64,000 bases of DNA from Triops longicaudatus (Eukaryota; Arthropoda; Branchiopoda; Notostraca; Triopsidae): contig JAGQDJ010000005.1 in assembly GCA_022885665.1 (NCBI GenBank), positions 372,001 through 436,000 of the forward strand, written 5' to 3'. The translations under genes were made by a program, and so were the position numbers. Of the stretch, positions 1 to 10,800 are shown in pieces (position 1 is the stretch's first letter; every line of letters begins with the position of its first letter). Below the pieces are notes generated by a model, which was not told the origin of the DNA, did not search any database, and was given only the letters and a program-made list of their open reading frames with translations.

Positions 1-2
1 TG

Positions 3-3000
3 CTACAGAACAATTGTGAACGTCGTTTAGCCACACTGGCTGTAATAGACAACTGTTACCAAGCTGCAATGTATAAAGACAAGGCAGGCGACAATTTTCA
101 TGACGTTAATGACCCCAAATGGTAAGATTAATGTGTGGTATCTTAGCCTTCCTTAATTCTGGTAATTTTTTTCATCTATTTCGTAAAGGAAAAATTTTGT
201 TTTTGTGTAACTTTTTTTTTTTCGTCTTTGTAAAAGTAAAATATTCTAGCTATTTGTCGGTGAGCCTGAAGTGCAGCGTACATCTGTTCTTAGAAAAGGT
301 CATCTGTTCTACGACATTTAATTTTCTCGCTATTACCTTACTCCATCGGTTCGCAAACATTTTTCGAACTACCTGTTCATAGGTTTGATTCAGTGGCGTC
401 CAAATTGCCTTCGCGCATTCGTCGAACGTTTAACTACCCATGTTGCATATCCGACCACGCTGATTGTGCAGGTCCTTTGATCCGTGTCCAAGCTACTGGA
501 TTTGGCAAAGTGAGTTATTCGTTCATTGCACTTCATCTTGCTAAAATAAAAAAAAATCTTCCGCAGTTTTACTACGCTAACAATAAAAGTGCCGCAACTT
601 TCGCCGCGATTCCTACCGTTTCTTCTTCCTCGCTTGTGGATCTCGATTCAGTAACTCAAGACAACCTCCAGTACTTGGGTCCCCGTCCCGTTTCTTACCG
701 TTGCGGACCTCTAACGGATATGGCTCCTCGTGTTTGGTTTAGTACCTTAGTCACGATCCGTAAGGCACGCGATTCCTCTTACGCGGATATGCTGGTCCAG
801 GAAGTTCAACGTATTGCCCAGATTCGCCACCCAGGCGTGCTAACCTTACTTGCTGTGGGTTCAGATCCTAAGGATCTCTTTACACCTATGCCAGTCTACG
901 AACAGGTGCAGCAAGGTTCGCTGTATCACCGTTTGCACGTCATGGGTGCTAACATGACTCATATGCGCAAGCTGCAGATTTTACAGCAAGTCTGCGAAGC
1001 TTTACTGTTCTTGCACGACTCGGGTTACGTGCATTGTAGCTTAACGTCGCATGCTATTCACCTCGTCACGCCCTATAGGGCTAAAATTGGTTGCTTCGAG
1101 ACTTTGTGCACTAACGAAGACGAGTTGCGCCGAGTTTATCGCATGGCGCCCACGTGTCATTGGGAGAATTGCACGCCGTGGATGGCACCGGAATTGCTTC
1201 GTGGGGAATGGCCAAGTTCCTTGTCCGATATTTACGCCTTTTGTTGTGTTATATGGGAAACTTTCCTGGAAAAAGTGCCATGGCATCCTAAATCTTCCAG
1301 TCAAATTTCGGCTCAGTGGGATGGCGATTTAAAGAATGCGGTGGCTTTAGATATCAGGGAAGGTTTGCCGACGCATGTTGAGTCGGTACTGGAAGTAGGA
1401 CTGAGGCCGGATGTCAAAGAGAGGGAGGACATTGATTTGCGTGAGATTATGTTGATGCTGCGCTTGCAGAACTCTGAATCGGCGAAAGCGAAGCGCAAAG
1501 ATTCTTTCGAAATTGACGAGATTGGTGTGAAAGAGAAAGTGGAGGTGAAGGCCAGACCATTGTCATTCGACGAGGCAAAGGAGAGAGCAAGGAGACAAAA
1601 ATGGAGATCGGTTTTTCCAAGAGGTGATGACGAGGTTAGGAAAGATTTCATTGAGTCGGAAAGAGACGATGGAAACCGACGTAAAGGAACCGAGACTGAG
1701 GAGGAAGAACGCGAGTCCGACACTCAAACTATTCGGTTCCAAACGCACTTTTACCGTAAAGAAACTAGAAATGGTCGTTCTGATGATAATCGTCAAGAAG
1801 AAAGTGATGAGAGTGACGTGATGTTGATGAGGAATGCCGAAACATTCAGGTAAAATTATCGTCTGTCTTATACAGTTTGATTTCAGATGTGTACAAGCCT
1901 TGGTAGCGCAGTAGGCAGCGCGTGAGTCTCATAATCTCAAGGTCGTGAGTTCGAGCCTCACCCAGGGCAGTTCTTTTTCTCATAGTTCATTTTCATTGTC
2001 GCAGTTCATTTTCATTGTCTCAGTTCATTTTCATTGTCTCAGTTCATTTTCATTGTCTCATATTTTTATCTTGCTTTCTGAATCTAAATGAGTTACTTAT
2101 GTTTTTGATTAGGCCCTCTACTGCGTTAACTTGTATTCCTTGTACTGTTTAACTCAGCGGTTTTCAAACCCGCGGCTCACAGTTTGAAAACCCTTGTCTA
2201 ACTCGAATATTTACCGTGGTTTCCCAACTTGGTTCGACACCCTGTCTAACCATTGAATACCACTGAACTCTTATAACTTAGCTCGCTTCTTTGTAATATT
2301 TATATTATTATTAAATTTATATTGGAGTGTCAGGTTGCTGGAGAAACTTTAGGATTACCTAGAAGTGCGTTAATTGAACAAATTCGATTTGCTGAAAATT
2401 AGAATGCGTTCACTGCCTTTGGGACTAATTATGTCTTTTTACATCGTGAAATGCGTGGAAGACTTGCGTTAACGTTTCTGTGTATGTTGTCTGGTCCTTC
2501 TCCAAAAATTTGCGACAGTAAGGTTTTTCCTGGCAATATCTTCATTTAGTGAGAAGACAAATATTTTTGAAGAACGTCCCAATATTTTGTAATTGTTCGA
2601 GGAATTGCTGAAATTTTGTCTTCATTTTTGGATTTTGACGAATTTGTCCTGGGTGTTTGCTAGGCTTTAGATTTTGCAAAAAATTTTTATTGAAATGAGA
2701 AAAAAATAACTATAACTGAAAAAGCGCCGAAGCAATTTCCCGTTTTCGTCTATTCAGTCATTGTAAAAAAAGTGAAAGGGTAAACAGTAGTCTTTAAAAA
2801 ATAGAATATCAGTCGTCGATGGAGGGTGAAATTAAAAATCACCGAGAACTTGGGGTAATTTCAGGTAAAGTAATAAAAGATAAAAAAATTCGACGAGGAT
2901 GGGATTCGAACCCATGCGTGCAGAGCACATTGGATTAGCAGTCCAACGCCTTAACCACTCGGCCACCTCGTCTTATGTAGAGGTGGGATAAGTTAGCTTG

Positions 3001-5153
3001 AAATTATTAAATTCCTTCTTATTTTCGTCCTAGAACTGGAGATGAACCACCGTGCGCTGCAGCGAAATCGGTACGTCCCAAGATAAGTGTTCCAATTGCA
3101 GAAGAATCTACTTGCAGTACGCTACCACCCTATGATACGTTCGACGAGTTCACTAACTATGATGCACTTCCCGTCCGTACTCAGCAGAATAAATCCAGGT
3201 ACCTGCTTAAAATTTATTTGTCGGAAGTCGAATTTCAAGCAGTCTTGGCCGAGTGGTTAAGGCGTTGGACTTGAAATCCAATGGGGTTTCCCCGCGCAGG
3301 TTCGAATCCTGCAGGCTGCGAATGTTTTTACCCCTACTTTAGTCGTACCTCCGCTACGTTAGGTTTGGGAGTTACGAGGGAAACATGCAGTCTTGGCCGA
3401 GTGGTTAAGGCGTTGGACTTGAAATCCAATGGGGTCTCCCCGCGCAGGTTCGAATCCTGCAGGCTGCGAAATTTTTGACAACTTCTTGGTTTAGGTTACG
3501 TCTTTTAATTTAGCACTCATTTTCTGAACGATCTCTCATTATTCTTTTTCCTTTATTTTTTTGCTTATTAAAACTCATCGATATCATGAATAGCTTCAAA
3601 ATTACACTTGCTTTTTATTACTTTTTATTGTTGTGCTTGCTCATACTACCTATGAAGCTTAACCACTACTTTCAACGAAATTTCTAAAGTTTTTCCTCAT
3701 TGTACAAAAATTGGAAAAGCTGTTTAAAGTGCCACAGTTTTACATTTTTTTAAATTAATTCTCGGTGTCAGTAATTCGTTTGTTGTGCATTACAGCAAGT
3801 TCCGCTGGTTCTTTTTGAATCCTGCTGAGCCAGGTATCAAGCCCGCAAGCCACCAAATCGGCAAAGAAGATTTACAAGCCACCGGCTCATATCTAAAACC
3901 CAATTCCTACTTTACTCCCAGCAAGTGGATTACGAATGAAACGGGTGGCTTCATTTCGCAAGGGACTACTCAAAAGCCTCCGTACGCCAAGATTCCCCCA
4001 GAATTACGCCAAGCTGTTGCTTTGCCACCCAAATTGCATGAAAACGTTGCCGATTTTCCCCGGCCGCAATGGAACAGCCCTCATTTGAATGATTCGCGCG
4101 GTCCATCAACTGCCACAAAAAGAAAACCCAAGAAACATGCCAGATTTTCAATCTCGCGACGCTCCACTCCTACCTCGAAGGTATGCACTTTAAATTTTGG
4201 TTGTAAGAGTCATATAGTTTTCCGACGTAAAATCTTTTTCACCACAGTTCGCTTTTCGACTCCATCCGCATTACTTATAGTGAATTCAGTTGGGAAAGCC
4301 AGTGCGCACTGAGTTTTTCAAGCACTGGCGATCTGTGTATTCGAGAAACGAAATTTTTCTCAGCTTTTGAAACACAGTGAGTCGCTTTTAGAAAAATTCT
4401 GTGTGCATAGACTCACACCTGAATTCGCTGTTACCAGTAGAGCTCCAATGGTAAAGACAAGGAAGACAGAGCCGTCCCAAGAATTTGGTTCAGGGGGGGG
4501 GGGGCTCTTTTTTTTGCGTATGCATTTCGAAGGCAAAAAATACGCAGTAAATCTCTCTTCTAAATTTATAATTATTTCAGTAAAATATTAATATGTAACT
4601 ATTTAAGCAAATATAAACTAAGGGTAAGAATAAAATGTAATCTTAATTGTGTGATACGTAATGTGTGAGCCCTACGTGGCACGCATCGCAGTTTATTGAT
4701 GCTCGTAATTATTTTTCCTTCATAAGTCTTATGTACTTTTCTTTTTTATTCAAACAGAAGATCATGTTTGCCAACAATGGTACGCCAACTTGCTCCACTC
4801 CGAAGAAAAATGCCAAAAAAGCAAGTTTCCTTGCTTGTAGCTCGCCGTGGACTCCTTCGGCCCATTCGTTTGATTCGGACTGCGCGAATCAGACTTGCGA
4901 AACTGTAGCCACCGAAAATGGATTCCAAGCCAATGCTGGCGTTCCATTTGCTAACGTACGGACGGGCTTTGTTGCTGCCACCATTGCCAAGCTTACTGGC
5001 AAGAAATCGGAACCTTCTCAAGCACAGAGGATTGATGCGCAGCAGAACACGTCATCAGGTGTAGATTCACTGAAAGATGATAACAGCGTTTTGGAAGTAT
5101 GCGGTCTAGTGGATGATTTGGTTGATCGGTTTGAATCTCTTGGCCAACAATGA
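3..5153 (+). CDS. TEX14-like: TEX14-like pseudokinase, 5' end outside window
   Basis: I join six exons: 3-121 (entering from outside), 383-509, 567-1849, 3034-3198, 3796-4180 and 4758-5153, ending in TGA. All junctions are GT-AG and keep frame. The third exon holds a protein-kinase-like domain resembling the inactive kinase of TEX14, the germ-cell intercellular-bridge protein. Seen directly: a VTIRK segment in place of the VAIK lysine motif, HCS where HRD belongs, GCF where DFG belongs, and an intact WMAPELL (APE-like) motif. Loss of the catalytic Asp and the metal-binding DFG Asp predicts a pseudokinase. TEX14 also has N-terminal ankyrin repeats, which would lie left of the window. After the kinase domain comes a charged, Arg/Glu-rich low-complexity tail. 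Intron 2 (510-566) is 57 nt and lacks in-frame stops, so it could be retained. The TEX14 assignment rests on remembered family resemblance; another inactive kinase is possible. Confidence 0.65.
1897..1969 (+). tRNA. tRNA-Met (CAT), elongator type
   Basis: This 73-nt cloverleaf has a 7-bp acceptor stem (GCCTTGG pairing CCAGGGC, with one G-T pair), an A box TAGCGCAGTAGGC, anticodon CAT in the loop CTCATAA, and a B box GAGTTCGAGCC. The discriminator base is A. It has no intron and resembles animal elongator tRNA-Met. It sits on the same strand as the host gene, inside a 1.2-kb intron of the TEX14-like gene. Confidence 0.93.
1984..2059. repeat. 19-bp tandem repeat, four copies
   Basis: Four consecutive copies of a 19-bp unit (AGTTCATTTTCATTGTCTC and a close variant) start at about 1984, 2003, 2022 and 2041. 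They lie directly downstream of the tRNA-Met gene inside a TEX14-like intron. Only the first unit differs visibly (TCGC for TCTC), which suggests recent expansion by slippage. Confidence 0.85.
2154..2200. mobile_element. hAT-like terminal fragment (short palindrome)
   Basis: The stretch begins CAGCGGTTTTCAAACC and is followed by the inverted arm GTTTGAAAACCC, giving a short hairpin. CAG-starting ends of this form are typical of hAT-superfamily transposons. No second terminus or target duplication was identified, so it is called only a remnant in the intron. Confidence 0.35.
2891..2972 (-). tRNA. tRNA-Ser (GCT)
   Basis: The 82-nt class II tRNA on the minus strand has acceptor stem GACGAGG/CCTCGTC, the A box TGGCCGAGTGGTTAAGG, anticodon GCT within GACTGCTAATC, a long variable arm, and B box GGTTCGAATCC. 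The discriminator is G, as expected for serine tRNAs. It is antisense to the host TEX14-like gene, in the same intron as tRNA-Met, ending 62 bases before the next exon. Confidence 0.93.
3239..3320 (+). tRNA. tRNA-Ser (TGA), copy 1
   Basis: The 82-nt class II tRNA has acceptor stem GCAGTCT pairing with AGGCTGC (one T-G pair), anticodon TGA in the loop CTTGAAA, a variable arm ATGGGGTTTCCCCGC, and B box GGTTCGAATCC. It lies in the intron between TEX14-like exons ending at 3198 and starting at 3796, on the same strand as the host. Confidence 0.94.
3387..3468 (+). tRNA. tRNA-Ser (TGA), copy 2
   Basis: This 82-nt tRNA is almost identical to the copy 66 bases upstream. The visible difference is one base in the variable arm (GGGGTCTCCCC instead of GGGGTTTCCCC), in the hairpin loop rather than the stem. 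The acceptor stem, anticodon TGA and B box are unchanged, so both copies look functional. The pair probably arose by local tandem duplication. Confidence 0.94.
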
Positions 5154-5290
5154 AACGTGATCAAAGCGCGTTCTGTGCAACTCATGGAGGAAGATTTGTA
5201 CGTTAATTCGTCTTCCGTAATGCTCTAATCATTCGTTACTAGTTCACTTATAATATTGCAATGACTCCCCGTTGTTTAAGATTAATTCCC

Positions 5291-5296
5291 AATAAA
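5291..5296 (+). terminator. Poly(A) signal for the TEX14-like gene
   Basis: An AATAAA hexamer lies 138 bases past the TGA of the TEX14-like gene. It falls within the ~300-base convergent spacer (5154-5455) shared with MRM1, which otherwise shows only A/T-rich sequence. Confidence 0.5.
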
Positions 5297-5455
5297 AGAC
5301 GTTCCTATTCTTCATAATTCTTAATATTTGCATTACAGGATATACTCCAAGGATTGTTTGATAAGAAAATACTGCTCAATACACATACACATGCGTATTA
5401 TTACTTTCTTACTTATTACTTACAAAACATTTACTTATCCGAAAAAAGGGGGAAA

Positions 5456-7228
5456 TTAATTACGCTCTTTGGATAGAGTGTGAAATAACACCGCCGCTGC
5501 CGCACCTACGTTTAACGAATCCAGGAAACTAGTATTGTGCTTCGCAGGAGTGACATACAGTGATTTTGCACACATCGCAGTAACTTCAGCTGGGACGCCT
5601 TTACCCTCGTTGCCTAGTAAAGGAAACATTACGCGTCAAGAAGGAACTTACTAGTAAAGACTAATTTCAAGTACCGATGATCAACAGAGTTGGCTTTTTA
5701 GGCCGTTGATATTCATGCAGCGCCACGGAATTTTCGTTAGCGTGCGAACTGGTTGCAACAATTTCCCAATCGCGTTCACGAAGTTTTTCCAGCAGTGAGA
5801 TGTTGTTGGGGACTGTAAATATTGGCACAAATTCCAAAGCTCCAGCACTGGCTTTGCTCACCACCGGCGTCAAGGAACAACTAATCAGAACACGTAATTA
5901 ATACTTTTCATTCCAATTGGTTATACTGGTAGATCCTAAGCATTCCAGGTCACATTCCTTACGTCGCTATGGGGGGGGGGGGGAATATACTGCTCTACCG
6001 CTACTTTGGCACAGGCAGTGACGACACTCGCGTAAAATTATTCTGCTTCCTCGCTCAACTAGTTACATTTTTCAATAGATTAAAAAGGGAAAAAAGGACC
6101 CCCCGCCCACAGGTTTTCGAGTAAAAAGTGTCGAGTTTGCACACCCTAGCTGAACCTCAAAATGTTGATGCTGCCATTAAGGGAATGCCAACATCAGCAA
6201 TCCGAGAGTAGGTAACATGGCAAATATTTATACTAATCAAATTGCTTTCACTATCAGAATAAACGCAAGGCATCCTACCTGTTCGTTTTCGTAATCAATA
6301 TTCTATTCACTCCTAAAAAGGTTCCGCTCCTTATAATGGATCCCAAATTCATAGGATCCTGGATGTCCCATAATAGCGTCCATAACGTGTTTGGTGGCAA
6401 ATCATCCGTTAAGTCTTGTTCGTTAAGAAGTATGGGCGATAAGCGCGAAGTTTCAGCTGCGACGCCTTGATGAGCGCGGTCGTTAGGTAAAGACCGCTGA
6501 AATTCCCGTTCTTCTGTGCAATTTATTCTGATATTTCGCTTTTGGCACTGTTGTAGAATCTGCTGCAAACGCAAATTGCTTTGCTCGGCATCTTTTTTGT
6601 ACCAAATTTGGACAAACTCGCGTTTTCCAGCCTCCAAGGCCATCGCAATAGGATGAATTCCGAACAGAATGTCGTGACCAGGCCGGACAGAAATTTCCTT
6701 CTCCACCGATCGCTGAAAAGATGGCGCTTTTTTAAAGTAATACTCATGATGTGGTTTCTCTTTGAAGACAGGCCTGTTTGAGGTGAACTCCCCATCACGC
6801 GGAGACATTTCTCCATCAAATTCTGGACCTGATTCTCGATTTGAAAGTCGGGTAGGGTTTCTTCGTTCAAGGCGAAGTAAGTCTGAAGAGCGCCGCGCAG
6901 TAGGTCGTTCGTTTTGATCAGGATTTGAAGATTCGAGTTCTCCCATGGCCATAGCTTGTAACCTGCGTATCGTTTCACTTTTATCTTTCTTTCGTAGCTT
7001 TTTATTGTCTTTGGCATTAACTGTACTTTTACTACTTTCTAATTCGTCAACATTAACTTCGCCGTAACGGAAAGTGGGTGGTACGTACGTAGAAAATGCC
7101 TGAGCGGGATTCAAATAAAATTTTGATGCTCTAAACGCTTCATGCTGGGTTCTGTGAATTACGTTTGCCCTAGGATGTAAGAATTTTATGTTCTTCAGTA
7201 GTATTGTCAAAAGAGGGGATGTAGCCAT
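5456..7228 (-). CDS. MRM1: Mitochondrial rRNA 2'-O-methyltransferase 1 (SpoU/TrmH family)
   Basis: Three exons on the minus strand join in frame: 7228-6279, 5880-5675 and 5613-5456 (TAA). MRM1 2'-O-methylates a guanosine in the peptidyl-transferase region of the mitochondrial large-subunit rRNA. The N-terminus is basic and hydroxylated, compatible with a mitochondrial targeting peptide, followed by a long charged linker. A substrate-binding domain starts near ILFGIHPIAMALEAG. All three SpoU/SPOUT motifs are seen: NLGSIIRSG (motif 1), LLIIGNEGKGV (motif 2, rebuilt across the 5675/5613 junction) and SLNVGAAAAVLF (motif 3). The segment NSCSLTPVVSKASAGA spans the first junction and matches the family well. 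The total is 437 residues, somewhat long because of the linker. It is head-to-head with SPT6, with 596 bases between start codons. Confidence 0.88.
5967..5984. repeat. Poly-G tract in MRM1 intron 1
   Basis: A run of about 13-14 G residues lies within the 398-base intron of MRM1. A similar G run lies at about 4491-4504 in an intron of the TEX14-like gene. Such homopolymers are prone to length error in assembly. Confidence 0.7.
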
Positions 7229-7824
7229 TTTTAGAGACTTATTCGCATGTACAGCACAAAACCAGCCGTTTTAAGAGGACACAAGATGAGTCTGGGATCA
7301 AACTTGACCGATGCACGTGCTTTGTTTATGCTTCGACGAATGAGGCGCATCGTTACCATAGCAACTGGGGGTGAGGCGCGTTCATTCACTCAAAACCCTG
7401 AGACCATATTTTTTCTTATAAGAGGTTTTGAGCTTATTATTCTCGCTTTTTCTTAAAATATTCGAGAAATCTTTGGTTTTAGAAGAGGATTTTAATAGAG
7501 GAATTATTATTTATCTTCTTGAGATTTTTGTTCGATTGACGACCCGGGGAATTTTAATTTGGATGACCTTTAAATAAACTTGCGGCCCTCTAGTAGTGGA
7601 AAAGATTTTCACATGTAGAGTCGACAATTGCTATTCGCCGTTCTTCATTTCGGTGAACCCCACCGGTATTGGTTGGAGTGCGACGCTTTGTGGTTTTCGT
7701 ATCGTGGAATTCTGTCAACTGTTGCGTAAATACCACTCTAAAGGCATAATTTACAAGGAGTACAACGTCTTTACTTTAAAGTCTTTATATTTATTTCGTG
7801 AGTTCTCAGGATTTTGTATAAACA
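7229..7824. promoter_or_regulatory. Bidirectional intergenic promoter region, MRM1/SPT6
   Basis: This 596-base gap separates the start codons of MRM1 (minus) and SPT6 (plus). No TATA box was recognised near either start. Short open frames here read as chance. The head-to-head layout of two housekeeping genes suggests a shared promoter, but this is inference from arrangement only. Confidence 0.45.
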
Positions 7825-10800
7825 ATGGCAGATTTCATTGACTCAGAAGCTGAGGAAAGTGAGGTAAGCTTTTCATCTCCTGTCTTTATTACTTAATCCG
7901 CATTTTCTCACCCAATTCATGGAAGTCTAATCTTTGGCTTTTAGGAGGAAGAAGAGTTGGATGAAACCGACCGCAAGAAGCTAAAACGCATCAAAGCTAT
8001 TGGCAGTGACGACGATGAAGATGACGATGTGGACGACGAAGATCGACTCAGGGAAGAGTTGAAAGACCTCATTGACGACAATCCCATCGAGGAAGATGAA
8101 GAACAGAGTGGCAGTGAAGAAGACGATGCTGGGAAACGCAAGCGCGACGAGGACGACGAACTCGACGATCGTCTTGATGAAGAAGATTACGAGCTCTTGG
8201 AGGACAACTTGGGCGTGAAACTGCAAAGAGTAAAAATTTTGGAATTCTTATTAGTATTCCTTTGCTTTTAATCATTCTGTCAAAAAAACGGCGATTTTAT
8301 TTTTCTTGCTTTTCGTTTCTAGAAACGACAATTCAAGCGTCTCAGACGGATTCAGGACGAAGAATCAGACGAAGGATCGGATAAGGAAGACCGAGAAGGG
8401 GAAAGAGACGCAATTGCCAATGAACTGTTTGAAGGCTCTGATAAGGTAAAATACATTTCCTTACTTTGGTGAAAATTTGACCCTTGTTGGTATGTGTCTT
8501 GTACCAATCTAATATAAAATGCTATGTTAGTAGTCTAAATTCGTAAAGCTGAAATATTAATTTTGTTATCACGTTATTCTTTAAAGCCCGGTTCACTTCA
8601 CTTGCTTAGCCGTGTTAACTTGTCGAACTTTTTACTGTATTCAGAACCATACCTTCGTACGATTTTCTCTTGGGATTATTCGCAAAGTTTTTTTTTATGT
8701 TCTTCATATGCACTGTTTTTTCGCAGGATGAGGAAAGCGTTCGAGAACACCGTACAGGAGCGCATGACGCTAGCAACGAGTACGATTCAGAGGAAGATGG
8801 CAACGAATCGGATATTGGCGATTTCATTGTGGACAACGAAGGTCGTCCTATCGCAGAGAAGCGGAAGAAACGGAAGCCGATCTTCCGTGACGCGTAAGAG
8901 ATCGCTTAAAAGCCGGCTAACTATTGTTCTTATTGTTATTTTACATGACTTAAGGGCTTTGCAAGAAGCGCAGGACATTTTTGGTGTCGATTTTGATTAC
9001 GACGAGATGGTCCAGTATGACGAAGAGTATGAAGAAGAGGAAGAGGAGGAAGTGGAAGAAGATGCCGAAGGCGGTGAAAGGCGCGTTCGAACAAAGAAAA
9101 CGAAGAAGAAAACGACGCGCAAATCCATTTACGAACTGTACGAGCCCTCCGAGCTTGAACGTGGTCACTTAACAGACTTTGACGCTCAAGTATAAGCATA
9201 TTGTTCGCTGAAGAATTTAATTAAATTGTTGCTTTTCTACGTAGATACGTTCGACAGACATTCCCGAACGTATGCAGTTACGTCATGTGCCCGTTACACC
9301 TGTACCGGAAGGTTCAGATGAACTGGATATGGAAGCTGATTGGATTTACAAATTTGCTTTTGTAAAGGGAACAATATCCCGACAAGTATGAGACCTCAAC
9401 ATTGGCGAACCTCATTTTACCGCAGTCTGTTTACTGTTTATCATACATAGTTGTAATCTTTGTTTATTGCCGTGTAATTTTAATATTTCTGTGTATCTTA
9501 TTAAAAAGTTGCAATAACTGAGCTTTAAGGAAATATTGTTTAAAGCTTAGATTTTGACAGGGAACATGTAAAAATATTGAGAACTTATAGAAGTATCATT
9601 TCTGTAACATTAATTTAATTACTCCACAGGAAGCATCTCGGGAGAGCGATACACGAGACCATAATCGTCGGGGACCAGGCACTGTCGTCAAAATCCGTAA
9701 AGCATTGGACTTCATGCGCAACCAACAGCTCGAAGTGCCGTTCTTAGCTTTTTACCGGAAAGAGTACGTACAACCTGAGCTGAACTTGGCCGATTTGTGG
9801 CGCGTTTACGCCTGGGATGGCAAGTGGTGCCAGCTTCAAGCCCGTAAGCGCAACTTGGTCAACTTGATGGAACGCATGCGACAGTACCAAATGGAACAGT
9901 TGACCATGAACCCAGATCAACCTTTGCCGGACAATGTTCGCATCTTGAAAGTAATATTTGCTTTCTGTGCGCTAAGCATTAAGTTGCGAACTCACCAAAA
10001 TGTATTCTTTCTTAGGATGAGGATATTGACTTGATTCACGGTGTGCAAACGATGGAAGAACTCCGTGACGTACACGGCTACTTTTGGTTACACTACGGAA
10101 GTCAGATTCCGGCAATGCAAGAAGCTCATCGTGCCAAACAGCGCCAAGAGGCGCTGGAAAGGCGAGAAAGGAAGCGCCGGGAGCGCGAACGCCGCTTAGA
10201 AGAACGGGAAGATAGAGGTGAAGGTGAAGATGATAAGATGGAAGACTTGGAGAAGGACGGTAACGATGATGAAGAGGAAGAACCCATTCCTGAAGAAGAA
10301 ACTACTGTCAAACAAGCAAAACGCTCGGATATGTACACGCTGTGCCAGAGAGCGGGCTTAGGAACTATTGTCAAGCGCTTTGGTCTTACGCCAGAGCAAT
10401 TCGCAGAAAACTTGCGGGACAGTTATCAACGCCACGAGGTCGAACAGTTCCCTATCGAGCCTTTAGAGGTTGCGCAAGAGATGATCGGGCCGAAATTTTC
10501 TAGTGCTGAAGAAGTCCTCAAAGCGGCCCAGTTCATGCTGGCCACAGAGATCTCCCGGCACCCTTTGGTACGACAGTGCGTCCGAGAAGCGTTCTTTGAA
10601 CGTGCGCGAATTCACGTTGTGCCGACCAAGCGAGGCGAAAAGGAAATTGATGAAAACCATCCGTTGTACGGAATGAAGTATCTGAAGGGTAAACCAGTTC
10701 GGGATTTGGTTGGCGATCAGTTCTTGAAACTTGTCACGGGACAAGAAGACAAGCTCATCACGCTAACGCTGGATACCAAACTGGAAGGCACAACGGGACC

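Noticed and set aside
690..715. GPRPVSY as a CEP55-binding GPPX3Y motif of TEX14
   Set aside because: The second proline is replaced by Arg, and the motif lies before the kinase domain, whereas in TEX14 it lies after it.
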